Below are positions 41,281-52,735 of a stretch of 64,000 nt of DNA, piece by piece. Each line of letters starts with the position of its first letter. Positions within the stretch are counted from its first letter, which is position 1. This DNA comes from Paulinella micropora (Eukaryota > Cercozoa > Imbricatea > Euglyphida), in assembly GCA_009731375.1 (NCBI GenBank), contig BJOX01000318.1, positions 404,241-468,240 on the forward strand. Direction: 5' to 3'. The notes beneath the pieces are model-generated. The model was not told the DNA's origin and did not search any database. It saw only the letters and a list, made by a program, of their open reading frames with translations. A program made the position numbers and the translations under genes.

Positions 41281-41919
41281 TTAGACTACCTCAAATCTGT
41301 TACCTGAGTCGGCATCAGTGTCGGTAGTGATTGCGCCTGATGTCGCATAGGCCTGTGGTGCTGAGGAACTCGAGCTTGAGCTCGAGCCGTCTGCCCAGCC
41401 CCCATCTCTGTGGTACGGGCGCTCTGCGCTGCCGTATCCACCTCGGCAAACCCATCTTCCTCCTCCTCTACCTTGAAATACACCTCTTCCTCCTGCTCTT
41501 CTCACAAATCCTCTCTCCCCCCCGCGAGTGTATGTGCCTCGTGCGAAAGGGGCTCCTCCTCCTCGATTGATTCCTCTCCCTCCTCCTCTTCCTCGTGTTC
41601 CACCTCTTCCTCTACTTGCGGCTTCTATGGCTGCCGTCTTCTGATCATCTCTAGCGAAAAGGGAATAGATCGCGTCAGCTAGTTCGTGGTCATGGTCCGC
41701 GACATCCTGTAATTTCCACCCCTGATCCTTGCGCAGCCGGCGCAGAACGGCGACGGTGTTGGTTTCGTCCGACCGTACGTTCTTGAGGAGTGTGTTTCGG
41801 ATGCGGGTGTCCTCGACATCGTGGTTGTACGGGCATTTCTTATTTGTGTGTTTGAAGCATTGTGCCCGTGCCCACCAACGAATACAAGGTGTGTTAGCTT
41901 CACGACTGTTCTCTCTTGG
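41281..41919 (-). CDS. gag-like protein with CCCH zinc finger and RGG box
   Basis: The frame opens after a TGA at 41920-41922 and has no early ATG. It starts with a C-x8-C-x7-C-x3-H pattern (CIRWWARAQCFKHTNKKCPYNH is the segment, at about 41820-41890), a CCCH-type finger. A charged helical segment and a long Arg/Gly repeat (RGRGGTRGRGG and similar) follow. The frame ends TAA followed directly by TGA and CTAG. Nucleic-acid binding is likely. Ty3 gag proteins usually carry a CCHC knuckle, so the CCCH/RGG combination is unusual. The N-terminus may be supplied by an upstream exon or be lost. Confidence 0.5.
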   Translation of the reverse strand, partial: PRENSREANTPCIRWWARAQCFKHTNKKCPYNHDVEDTRIRNTLLKNVRSDETNTVAVLRRLRKDQGWKLQDVADHDHELADAIYSLFARDDQKTAAIEAASRGRGGTRGRGGGRGINRGGGAPFARGTYTRGGERGFVRRAGGRGVFQGRGGGRWVCRGGYGSAERPYHRDGGWADGSSSSSSSSAPQAYATSGAITTDTDADSGNRFEVV

Positions 41920-41922
41920 TCA

Positions 41923-42480
41923 AATTATGTTTGGAAAATTCACCGCAAAAATGACATGTATGTTATTGTGGTAATCAGGCTCATCACGTGACAGTGTAAC
42001 GGATCGGGTGCACAATTGAGAACTCGGTTTATTATTGGGACAGCAAATGTACCGTTATTAACGGCAAGCTGAGTGACAAAAGCGTGAAGAAGTAATATCA
42101 ATTGTTATCGCTCAAAGAGAAAGAAAGAAAGAGGAAGAAGTCTCTTTTTCATATCTAGTCTTTCTTTCCCTTTTTCTATTTCCTGTTTTTTCCATTATTC
42201 TTTCTCTTTTTCTTGCATCTCTGTTTCCCTATCATATTTAGTCGTTTTTTCCTCTTTTCCTTTTCTTTAGCTCTTAGTTTTTCCTCTCATTTTCCCTTTT
42301 CCCTGCCTTTTCTGTATCCTTATCATGTCTAGTTTTCCTCTTATACTTTTCCCTCATGATCAATTTCTCCCCTCATATTTACATTTATGTTTATTTTCCC
42401 ATTTTTGTTTCCTCTATCATATCTAGTTTATATTTCATTTCTCGCTCGATTTCTGACTAAGTTCTGACTCTCGTCTCTGT
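41923..42480. other. pyrimidine-rich diverged repeats
   Basis: Recurrent strings such as CCTATCATATTTAGT, CCTTATCATGTCTAGT and CTATCATATCTAGT occur about every 70-90 bases, and a relative lies at 43030-43050. This is a diverged tandem repeat. No gene is seen. Confidence 0.6.
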
Positions 42481-44016
42481 ACAATTTCGCTTTCATTAAA
42501 GAAGAAGAAGAAGAAGAAGAAGAAGAAGAAGAAGAAGAAGAAGAAGAAGAAGAAGAGGAAAAGAGGAAGGAAGGAAGGAAGGAAGAAAGAAAGAAAGAAA
42601 ATAATAATAAGTCTCCAATCGTCCAACGCAATTCCGCCCATTTTCAGTGTTGATTCTTATCCTCCTCCTTCTCCTCCTCCTCTCCTCCTCCTCCTCCTTC
42701 TCTCCTCCTCCTCCTTCTTCTTCTTTCTTCTTTCTTCTTTCTTCTTTCTTCTTTCCGAGGCTTCTTTCCGAGGCTTATTTCTTCTTTCTTCTTTCTTCCT
42801 CCTTCCTCCTTCCTCCTTCTTCCTTCTTTTTCTTCTTTCTTCTTTTCTTTCTTCTTCTTCTTCTTCTTCTTCTTCTTCTTCTTCTTCTTCTTCTTCTTCT
42901 TCTTCTTCTTCTTCTTCTTCTTCTTCTTCTTCTTCTTTCCTGCCTTCCTTCCTTCCTTCCTTAGTTTTTTTTTCTCTCTCCTTTTATTTTCTGTCCCTTC
43001 ACATTTTCCTTAGTTTCTTCGTTTTCTATCCCTTTATCATATTTAGCTTTTTTTTTTTTTTTGAACTACTTCCTGTACAATTTCGCTTTCATGGAAGAAG
43101 AAGAAGAAGAAGAAGAAGAAGAAGAAGAAGAAGAAGAAGAAGAAGAAGAAGAGGAGGAGGAGGAAGAAGAAGAAGAAGAGGAGGAGGAGGAGGAGAAGGA
43201 GAAAAAGAAGAAGAAGAAGAAGAAGAAGAAGAAGAAGAAGAAAGAGAAGCAGAAGAAGAAGAAGGAGAAGAAGGAGAAGCAGCAGAAGCAGAGCAGCAGA
43301 AGCAGAAGAAGAAGAAGAAGAAGAAGAAGAAGAAGAAGAAGAAGAAGAAGAAGAAGCAGAAGAAGAAGCAGAAGAAGAAGCAGAAGAAGAAGCAGAAGAA
43401 GAAGCAGAAGAAGAAGAAGAAGAAGAAGAAGAAGAAGAAGAAGAAGAAGGAAGAGGAAGGAAGAAGAAGAAGGACGAAGAAGAAGGAAGAAGAAGAAGAA
43501 GAAGAAGAAGAAGAAGGAAGAAGAAGAAGAAGAAGGAAGAAGAAGCAGAAGAAGAAGCAGAAGAAGAAGCAGAAGAAGAAGAAGAAGAAGAAGAAGAAGA
43601 AGAAGAAGAAGAAGAAGAAGAAGAAGAAGGACGAAGAAGGAAGAAGAAGAAGAAGAAGAAGAAGAAGAAGAAGAAGAAGAAGAAGAAGAAGAAGAAGGAA
43701 GAAGAAGAAGAAGAAGGAAGAAGAAGGAAGAAGAAGAAGGAAGAAGAAAAAGAAGGAAGAAGAAGAAGAAAGAAGAAGGAAGAAGAAGAAGAAGGAAGAA
43801 GAAGAAGAAGGAAGAAGAAGGAAGAAGAAGAAGGAAGAAGAAGGAGGAAGAAGAAGAAGGAAGAAGAAGAAGGAAGGAGAAGGAAGAAGAAGGAAGAAGA
43901 AGAAGGAAGAAGAAGGAAGAAGAAGAAGGAAGAAGAAGAAGGAAGAAGAAGAAGGAAGAAGAAGAAGGAAGAAGAAGAAGGAAGAAGAAGAAGAAGAAGA
44001 AGAAAGAAGAAAGAAG

Positions 44017-44052
<36 letters not shown>

Positions 44053-44062
44053 CAGTAGTAGT

Positions 44063-44095
<33 letters not shown>

Positions 44096-44930
44096 AAGAA
44101 GAAGAAGAAGAAGAAGAAGAAGAAGAAGAAGAAGCAGAAGCAGAAGAAGAAGCAGAAACAGAAGAAGAAGAACCAGAAGAAGAAGAACAAGAAGAAGAAC
44201 AAGAAGAAGACCAAGAAGAAGAAGAAGAAGAAGAAGAAGAAGAAGAAGAAAAAGAAGAAGAAGAAAGAGAAGAAGAAAGAAGAGGAAGCAGAAGCAGCAG
44301 AAGCAGAAGAAGCAGAAGCAGAAGCAGCAGAAGCAGCAGAAGCAGCAGAAGCAAGAAGCAGAAGCAAGAAGCAAGAAGCAAGAAGCAAGAAGCAGAAGCA
44401 AGAAGCAGAAGCAAGAAGCAGAAGCAAGAAGCAGAAGCAAGAAGCAGAAGCAAGAAGCAAGAAGGGAGAAGCAAGAAGGAAGAAGAAGAAGAAGAAGAAG
44501 AAGAAGAAGAGAAAAGAAGAAGAAGAAGAGAAGAAGAAGAAGAAGAAGAAGAAGAAGAAGAAGAAGAAGAGAAAGAGAAAGAAAAAGAGAAAGAAAAAGA
44601 GAAAGAAAAAGAGAAAGAAAAAAAAAGAAAAAGAAAGAAAGAAAGAAGGAAAGAAGCAATGAAAGAAGAAAGGAAGAAAGGAAGGAAGGAAGAGAGAAAA
44701 GAAAAAAAGAAAGAAAGAAAGAAAGAAGGAAGGAAGGAAGGAAGGAAGGAAAAAAGGAAAAAAGGAAAAAAGGAAAAAAGGAAAAAAGGAAGGGAAGAAA
44801 AAAGGAAGAAAAGAAGAAAGGAAGAAAGGAGGAAAGGAAGAAAGGAAGAAAGGAAGAAAGGAAGAAAGCACGAGGAGGAACGAAGGAAGGAAGAAGGAAG
44901 AAGAAGAAGAAAAGGGGAAGAAAATGTGTG
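42480..44930. repeat. GAA/GAG near-homopurine and TTC tracts
   Basis: (GAA)n runs at 42500-42600, the complementary (TTC)n at 42655-42960, and a 1.84 kb almost pure A/G tract at 43093-44930 with GAA, GGA, GCA and AAG subunits. Both GAA tracts begin right after ctgtacaatttcgctttcat (42478 and 43072). All open frames here are repeat artefacts. The tract has triplex (H-DNA) potential. Confidence 0.97.
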
Positions 44931-44974
44931 AACCAAACCAAGAAAGAGAAAAAATTCAGCACTGAAAAATAGAA

Positions 44975-45570
44975 TATGCATACATGCATACATACATACA
45001 TACATACGTATGTATGTATGTTATGTATGTTATGTATGTATGCATGTATGTATGTATGTATGTATGTATCTATGCATCTATGTATGTATGTATCTATGTA
45101 TGTATGTATGTATGTATGTATGTATGTATGAATGGATGCATGCATGCATGTATGTATGTATGTATGTATGTATGTATGTATGCATGTATGTATGCATGTA
45201 TGTATGTATGTATGTATGGATGTATGTATGTATGCATGCATGTATGCATGCATGCATGCATGCATGCATGCATGTATTTATGTATGTATGTATGTATATA
45301 TGTATGTACATACATACATACATACATACATTATGCATGTATGTTCCAGTATGTATGTATGTATGTATGTATGTATATGTATGCATGTATGTATGTATGT
45401 ATGAATGTATGTATGTAAGTTTGTATGAATGTATGTATGTATGTATGTATGTATGTAATGTATGTATGTAATGTAATGTATGTAATGTATGTATGTATGT
45501 ATGTATGTACATACATACATACATACATACACATTATGTATGTATGTATGTATGCATGTATGTAGATCTT
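44975..45570. repeat. (TGTA)n tetranucleotide repeat
   Basis: TATG repeats with ATGC variants, plus two short CATA stretches of opposite polarity near 45310 and 45510. Confidence 0.97.
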
Positions 45571-45900
45571 TCATGAAGGGACAGGAGCAGCTGCAACTTC
45601 CCGACAGCACAAGCGAATTTCTCAGGTACATGTTTTTATATGTATGTATGTATGTACTTTTGTAAATATGGATTGATGGATGGATGGATATGGATGGATG
45701 GATGCATCCATGCATGCATCTTGTTGTTGCATGTATGTGTTGTTGCATATACATATGTACATACACGAGGAGGGTGAGGAATTTCCTACAATTCCAGACA
45801 TACATACATACATACATACATACATACATACATGCATGTCGTGTGTTTGCTTGGGTCAGCGCTTCGTTCTCTCAACAAGAGCTTTCTGATGCGCTCAGAC
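45565..45900 (+). other. possible exon fragments, unassigned
   Basis: An island from 45567 to 45625 reads SFMKGQEQLQLPDSTSEFLR in one frame, before a GTACAT donor-like site. A related-looking island (GAGGAATTTCCTACAATTCC) lies near 45777. They could belong to an otherwise unseen gene. No phase check is possible. Confidence 0.2.
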
Positions 45901-45938
45901 ACAGGTTGTGTTATCTCACATAAAAGCATGCACCAGCA

Positions 45939-46053
45939 ATTACCCTGGTACTCTTAATGTGGTTAGCCTCCCGGGGACATTGCCCACGTAGCCGGCTACA
46001 TGGGCAATTTCCCCGGCAAGCTAACCACGTTAAGAGTAATTACCAGGGTAATT
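45939..46053. repeat. 115 bp near-perfect inverted repeat (foldback)
   Basis: AATTACCCTGGTACTCTTAA on the left matches the reverse complement of the right end (45939-46053). The arms extend almost to the centre, around AGCCGGCT, with a few mismatches. It looks like a small foldback or MITE-type element. No coding capacity. Confidence 0.85.
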
Positions 46054-46218
46054 GTACGTGTCTTATCTGATGTTATATGCAAGGATATGTTATTCTTATG
46101 ATATTCTTATGTTATGTTATGTTATGCTATGTCATGTTAAACGTTATGTCATGTCGTGTCATGTCATGTCATGTTAGGTCATGTCATGTCATGTTATGTC
46201 ATGTTATTTATGACCGAA

Positions 46219-46219
46219 G

Positions 46220-46290
<71 letters not shown>

Positions 46291-46557
46291 ATATAATCTT
46301 ATCTTATCTTATCTATCCGTTGCTAGAAACCTCACCTCATTTTTTTTTCGTTTGCTTAGACATACATACATGCATACATAAATAAATGCATACATACATT
46401 ACATACATACATACTTACATACATACATACATACATACATACGTGCATACATACATACATACATACATACTTGCTAGAAACCTCACCTCATTTGTTTTGT
46501 TTGCTTAGGCATACATACATACATACATACATACACACATACATACATAGATCTGCT
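46219..46557. repeat. (CTAT)n, (CATA)n and a duplicated 5' flank
   Basis: GCTAGAAACCTCACCTCATT occurs at 46322 and 46472, each followed by a T/G-rich stretch, TGCTTAG and CATA repeats. The second copy is just upstream of the sensor gene's ATG. It may carry 5' leader, promoter or acceptor sequence of that gene. Confidence 0.7.
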
Positions 46558-46971
46558 ATGGGGAAGGGTCCTTCGGTTGCTGGCTGCTGCAAAGAGTGGC
46601 AGGAGCAATCGCACAAGAAATGCTTCTGGAGCAAATTTCTACTGCTCTCCTTACTCCCCATCTGTGCTCTGGTTGTGGGCCTTGTGCATTTCCTAAGGAG
46701 TGAGCGCGAAACCGTGCTCAACAAAGCCGCGGAGGACATGACCTACGCCACCAATGAAATGGTAGAGAGCTTTGGCGAGGTCGGGGAGATTTCCTTGGAC
46801 GACTTGAGCATGCTGGTGGACAATCCTGACTTGATCGAGTGTGTGGATTTCCCGGAAACATGTCCAGAGAACCTGCGCAAAGTGCAGAAAACCTTTCTGT
46901 CGATGGCTCAATTGAGCGGCTGGTACATACACATCACACACACACACACACACACACACTACACACACACA

Positions 46972-47004
<33 letters not shown>

Positions 47005-47157
47005 CACTACACACACACACACACATCACCAGAGAAGAGTGGTAAGTTACGTGCCGTCTGTCATGTTTGCGTTCTTTGAGGTATCATCAAATAAGATATC
47101 TCAACTCCTCGGGGTGGGAAGTGGTGCGCGTGAACTATCGAGATGGACAGGTATCTG

Positions 47158-47208
<51 letters not shown>

Positions 47209-47214
47209 GTCTAT

Positions 47215-47245
<31 letters not shown>

Positions 47246-47253
47246 CCTGTCAA

Positions 47254-47296
<43 letters not shown>

Positions 47297-47424
47297 CCTA
47301 TCTACCTACCTACCTCCCTACCTACCTATTATAGGCCACGGCACTGTCCGCGCGCTATTCCAGAGCAAGAAAAACCTCTACTACTTTAATAATATTATGT
47401 TATGTTATGTTATGTTATGTTATG

Positions 47425-47485
<61 letters not shown>

Positions 47486-47508
47486 CATCCATCCATCCAT
47501 CTATCTAT

Positions 47509-47599
<91 letters not shown>

Positions 47600-47749
47600 C
47601 CTACCTACATACCTACCTACCTTCCTACCTATCTATTATAGGCCACGGCAGTGTACGCGTGCTACTAGCAAGAAAAACCTCTACTACTTTAATAATATAA
47701 TATGCTATGCTATGCTATGTTATGTTATGTTATGTTATGTTATCTAATG

Positions 47750-47818
<69 letters not shown>

Positions 47819-47865
47819 CATCCATCTATCTATCCATCCATCCATCTATCCATCTACCTACCTAC

Positions 47866-47918
<53 letters not shown>

Positions 47919-47951
47919 CATCCATCTATCTATCCATCCATCCATCCATCC

Positions 47952-48042
<91 letters not shown>

Positions 48043-48123
48043 AGGCTACGGCAGTTGCCCAGAGCGACTTGCAGAGTAAGAAGAACCGCTATTACTTCGA
48101 GGACACCATTGAAACGAATCAGG
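46558..48123 (+). CDS. membrane sensor with dCache-like ectodomain (3' incomplete)
   Basis: Exons are 46558-46922, 47081-47150 and 48045-48123, joined in phase (2, 0, 1). The start is the first ATG of the open frame. It is followed by a Cys/Lys-rich segment and a membrane helix ([20 protein letters not shown], about residues 27-46). Exons 2 and 3 read [20 protein letters not shown] and [15 protein letters not shown]. These match the dCache pattern of an IR-Y-hydrophobic-D/N..G-x-E-V-x-R-V strand followed by LQ.K..RYYF. Such ectodomains sense small ligands in receptor kinases, cyclases and chemoreceptors. The signalling output is unknown because no later exon is found before the retroelement at 49.2 kb and the opposite-strand gene ending at 53.06 kb. 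The gene is interrupted, truncated or misassembled. Confidence 0.7.
46923..47080. repeat. (CA)n intron 1 of the sensor gene
   Basis: CA dinucleotide repeat after donor GTACAT, with a short unique stretch before the GAG acceptor. Confidence 0.85.
47151..48044. repeat. intron 2 of the sensor gene: (CTAT)n with two exon-3 copies
   Basis: CTAT, CTGT and TTATG repeats separate two decayed copies of exon 3, each with a TATAG acceptor, at about 47335-47390 and 47639-47692. They retain a [13 protein letters not shown] reading. The intact exon 3 follows at 48045. Confidence 0.9.
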
Positions 48124-49208
<1,085 letters not shown>

Positions 49209-49219
<11 letters not shown>

Positions 49220-51162
49220 GAGATCGTTGCGTATGTGCGGCTTGCGGTTGAGCAGAAGCCGATGCAGAACCAATCAAGGATGCTGACTGGCTGTCGAGCC
49301 TCTTCCAAGCGGTCATTACTTCGGTCCACAACATTTTTGGGCTCACTGCCTTAGTCGTGGCCTCAAAGACGCTCATCTCCAAAAAGTTCAAGTGCTTTAC
49401 CTTGTCGAAGGTTTTGCAGTCTTGCATGAGCAGTGTGAGCTTATTTTTGTTGTAGACGTGCAAAGCACTGAGGAAATATAGGAGTATGGCTTTGTGGTTA
49501 TAAAAGAGAGTGTACTGGGTGCCCACATTTGTTAAGACAGATGCAAGCTGAGTGACAGACTGCAACTGCTCCGATACTAAGTCGAAAATTTCAAACCCAA
49601 TCAATGTGCCAGTGCACAAGTGTTGGTATCCACTTGCCTTAAAGTATCGAATGAGGGCAGCAATGGCCAGAGTACAACTCATCTCTGCATNNNNNNNNNN
49701 NNNNNNNNNNNNNNNNNNNNNNNNNNNNNNNNNNNNNNNNNNNNNNNNNNNNNNNNNNNNNNNNNNNNNNNNNNNNNNNNNNNNNNNNNNNNNNNNNNNN
49801 NNNNNNNNNNNNNNNNNNNNNNNNNNNNNNNNNNNNNNNNNNNNNNNNNNNNNNNNNNNNNNNNNNNNNNNNNNNNNNNNNNNNNNNNNNNNNNNNNNNN
49901 NNNNNNNNNNNNNNNNNNNNNNNNNNNNNNNNNNNNNNNNNNNNNNNNNNNNNNNNNNNNNNNNNNNNNNNNNNNNNNNNNNNNNNNNNNNNNNNNNNNN
50001 NNNNNNNNNNNNNNNNNNNNNNNNNNNNNNNNNNNNNNNNNNNNNNNNNNNNNNNNNNNNNNNNNNNNNNNNNNNNNNNNNNNNNNNNNNNNNNNNNNNN
50101 NNNNNNNNNNNNNNNNNNNNNNNNNNNNNNNNNNNNNNNNNNNNNNNNNNNNNNNNNNNNNNNNNNNNNNNNNNNNNNNNNNNNNNNNNNNNNNNNNNNN
50201 NNNNNNNNNNNNNNNNNNNNNNNNNNNNNNNNNNNNNNNNNNNNNNNNNNNNNNNNNNNNNNNNNNNNNNNNNNNNNNNNNNNNNNNNNNNNNNNNNNNN
50301 NNNNNNNNNNNNNNNNNNNNNNNNNNNNNNNNNNNNNNNNNNNNNNNNNNNNNNNNNNNNNNNNNNNNNNNNNNNNNNNNNNNNNNNNNNNNNNNNNNNN
50401 NNNNNNNNNNNNNNNNNNNNNNNNNNNNNNNNNNNNNNNNNNNNNNNNNNNNNNNNNNNNNNNNNNNNNNNNNNNNNNNNNNNNNNNNNNNNNNNNNNNN
50501 NNNNNNNNNNNNNNNNNNNNNNNNNNNNNNNNNNNNNNNNNNNNNNNNNNNNNNNNNNNNNNNNNNNNNNNNNNNNNNNNNNNNNNNNNNNNNNNNNNNN
50601 NNNNNNNNNNNNNNNNNNNNNNNNNNNNNNNNNNNNNNNNNNNNNNNNNNNNNNNNTTCAGCGTGTCGCACAGTGTAAGAGTGTCGCCATACTTGATATC
50701 CTGCAATGGCACTCTTTCGTGCTCAAACCTCACTTTGTTGAAGAGAGGCTTCGCAAGGCCGGGAATTTCGATAAGGAGGTTGCTTTGACCTTGTCCTGGT
50801 CTATTCCTTTTCTCGTAAGGAATGTAGATGTGTGTTTTATAATAGGTTGGGTAGTTAAGGAAGAAGGACTCTTCATCATCATATGTAGCCAACTGTTCCC
50901 ATGTATTTGGGATATTCTGGCCAACATCCTCCATCTCTCTCTCTGCCTCTGTCAGTGGAGAGCCTCCAGTCTGACCTGCACTCGCTTCTTGTGCATTACC
51001 CCCCCCTGTCGACTCTACATCGGCTGTATACGTATACTCCTCTCTCTCCTCTCCATCTCTATCCCCCCTCTCTTCTGAGTACTGAGTCTCCTGCTCCTCT
51101 CCTCCCTCACTAGGACCATAATCAGTTGGTGTCACACCAGCCTGCTCATTCTCGTCTTCCAT
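49209..51162 (-). CDS. ORF of the second retroelement, interrupted by a gap
   Basis: The frame from the ATG at 51162 to the gap at 50656 encodes an acidic, low-complexity N-terminus (about 95 residues rich in Glu, Gly and Thr). A folded-looking segment follows ([20 protein letters not shown] onward). After the gap a frame from about 49682 to 49209 encodes a mostly helical, Leu-rich protein segment and then a Ser/Ala-rich end. Whether the two belong to one ORF cannot be told across 966 Ns. It is probably a capsid or ORF1-like protein by position. No family is recognised. Confidence 0.4.
49691..50656. other. assembly gap (966 N)
   Basis: Largest gap in the window, inside the ORF of the second retroelement. 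Confidence 0.99.
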
Positions 51163-51688
51163 CTTATGTTATGAGAGTCACGTCTGCTTTTTTTTTTTTT
51201 TTTTTTTTTCCTCTGTTATTCTTATCACTCTATGCAACCTTCTTCTCCTTCTTCCTTTTCTCTGTTGAAATAGTTATGGGGCGTCAGGCCCTACACAGAG
51301 ATAACAATAATTTGGTCAAAAGAACTGTTTTGTAGAAGTCAGTCTGTCGTCGGACAGTGCTTCGATATTTGTCTTGCTCTTGTGTGAGAGATGTGTAATC
51401 TCCTTTGGTTTCTGCAGAGAAAATGCAAGGAAAATGGTTCAGAACAGAGAGTGGGAGTGCTTTGTTCGTTTTTCCTCTGTCTGTGTGTTTGTTTGATGTT
51501 TGTTTCGCACTTATCCTACTTGCTTTATGCAAGCAGCAAGAGGGAGTGGAGTAGGTGTGGTCTGGTGTCTTGTAGAAGAGCATACAGAAGCCAAATGTGC
51601 ACAAGGGCTAAAGGTTATGCCAGGTTGTGACAATTGATTGCTTGTTTGTAAGTTTTTTGTTTGAGGATGAGTAGGAGTGTTGTTTTCG

Positions 51689-51762
51689 TCTGATGTCTGT
51701 GCGACTGATCAGCGAAAAATAAATTTGTGCTTATCTGATGTCTGTACGACAGATCAGAAAAG
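51689..51762. repeat. tandem pair of hairpin-forming units
   Basis: TCTGATGTCTGT-R-CGAC-N-GATCAG occurs at 51689 and 51733. In each the outer TCTGAT/ATCAGA arms (imperfect in the first copy) and inner CTGT/ACAG-type arms can pair. They lie in the leader between block B and the ORF. Confidence 0.6.
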
Positions 51763-51790
51763 AAATCAGCCTTTAGCTATGGACTCCAAA

Positions 51791-52007
51791 TGTACTATCC
51801 CCAACGATAGCTCAATGGAAGAGTAAGTCGGTAATATAACCAAACACAGTCCTCAAAAAAGAATGATGTCTCGTTATATTAGCTCAGTGACGCAAAGACA
51901 AAAAGCCACCAAAAGACCATGATCAAATTGGCATTTCAGACGTGTCCGGCCAGACGAAATCTATAAATAAGTTGTTTACCTGATGATTCGGGGGGTGATG
52001 TCCACAG
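51791..52007 (-). repeat. PLE block B, second copy
   Basis: Over 90 percent identical by eye to 34451-34669, with a few small indels. Confidence 0.9.
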
Positions 52008-52030
52008 GAGCCTAAATCGCATTTATTAGT

Positions 52031-52732
52031 AAGAACGTATTGATGCGACGTGGGAGATTAGGGGACCGAGCAAAACTATGCTTCAGGGGCACTGCTCCCT
52101 CCCTTGCAGTTCTATTTCTAACCGCCTCAAAAAGACTAGAAAAATCTGGTACTGGGTGTAGAAAAGTGATCTCATAAAATCACTGTACACTAATTAATAC
52201 AAAAGAACAGACTTGAGAAGGTAAAATTTCATAATTATTGCTGTTGACATTCAAGACAACAAAAAAAATTGATTTTTGTTTTGGTTGGAATTTCAGTTTT
52301 GGTTGGAATTTTGATTTTGGGTGAAAATTTAAATTTTTCAAATTAACGGCTATATTCGTCCGCAAAATATCGTAAATTTTCGCGAAATGTTACCGTTAAA
52401 TTTGAAAATTTGAATTTGTCACAAAAATGAAAACTGTCACAAAAATGAAAATCTGACACAAAAATGAAAAACTAATTTTTGTTGTCTTGAATGTCAACAG
52501 CAATATTAATAATAATAAGAACGTAAACAGATGACATCCTGTCCTCGTCGTAATCGGAAAAACAATGACTGAGGTCGGTTAGAACACATTCTCGAGAACA
52601 CATAAGATAGTGTCGGCGTGAATCACTACTTATTTCCGAAAGTGGCGTTACTCTCCCCCCTTCATAATACGAAAAGACGAAAACTCGCATAAATCTCACA
52701 TAAAAATCACACAATACACGTCAATAAGCCTG
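52031..52732 (-). repeat. PLE block A, second copy
   Basis: Matches 27347-27889 with some deletions and with the insertion at 52240-52501. Confidence 0.85.
52240..52501. mobile_element. ~262 bp inverted-repeat element (MITE-like) nested in block A
   Basis: It begins GCTGTTGACATTCAAGACAA and ends with the exact reverse complement. The terminal inverted repeats match over at least 26 bases. The other copy of block A (near 27630) has the empty site ATAATTATTAATAATAATAAG, which shows that this is an insertion. An extra ATT/AAT at the edges is compatible with a short target duplication. The interior is AT-rich with repeated CACAAAAATGAAAA and GGTTGGAATTT motifs and no ORF. Confidence 0.85.
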
Positions 52733-52735
52733 AAA

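Larger units (their letters stand above)
35491..41919 (-). mobile_element. Ty3-type LTR retrotransposon, coding region
   Basis: Gag-like, protease-like, RT, RNase H and integrase regions follow each other on the minus strand, all in one reading frame. That frame is interrupted by TAA-TGA at 41278-41283, TGA at 40468-40470 and TAA at 40330-40332. The domain order (protease, RT, RNase H, integrase) is that of Ty3-type elements. LTRs and a primer-binding site were not located. Confidence 0.8.

Noticed and set aside
40330-41283. Alternative nuclear genetic code with reassigned stops
   Set aside because: TAA, TAG and TGA all end frames at plausible places elsewhere (kinase and YEATS-sirtuin TAA, pol TAG, RT TGA). 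Decay, readthrough or splicing explains the element better.
34670-42000. Pair of LTRs for the Ty3-type element
   Set aside because: I compared the flanks by eye and found no matching direct repeats. They may be diverged or lost.
43061-45265. Long Glu/Lys/Arg or Phe/Leu/Ser frames over the GAA tract as a coiled-coil gene
   Set aside because: Open in nearly every frame because purine-only sequence contains few stops; composition simply follows the repeat.
51689-51762. Hammerhead ribozyme expected in PLE ends
   Set aside because: The conserved CTGANGA core followed by a stem and GAAA is not met here. The CTGATGA in block B at 51980 lacks the second core strand.
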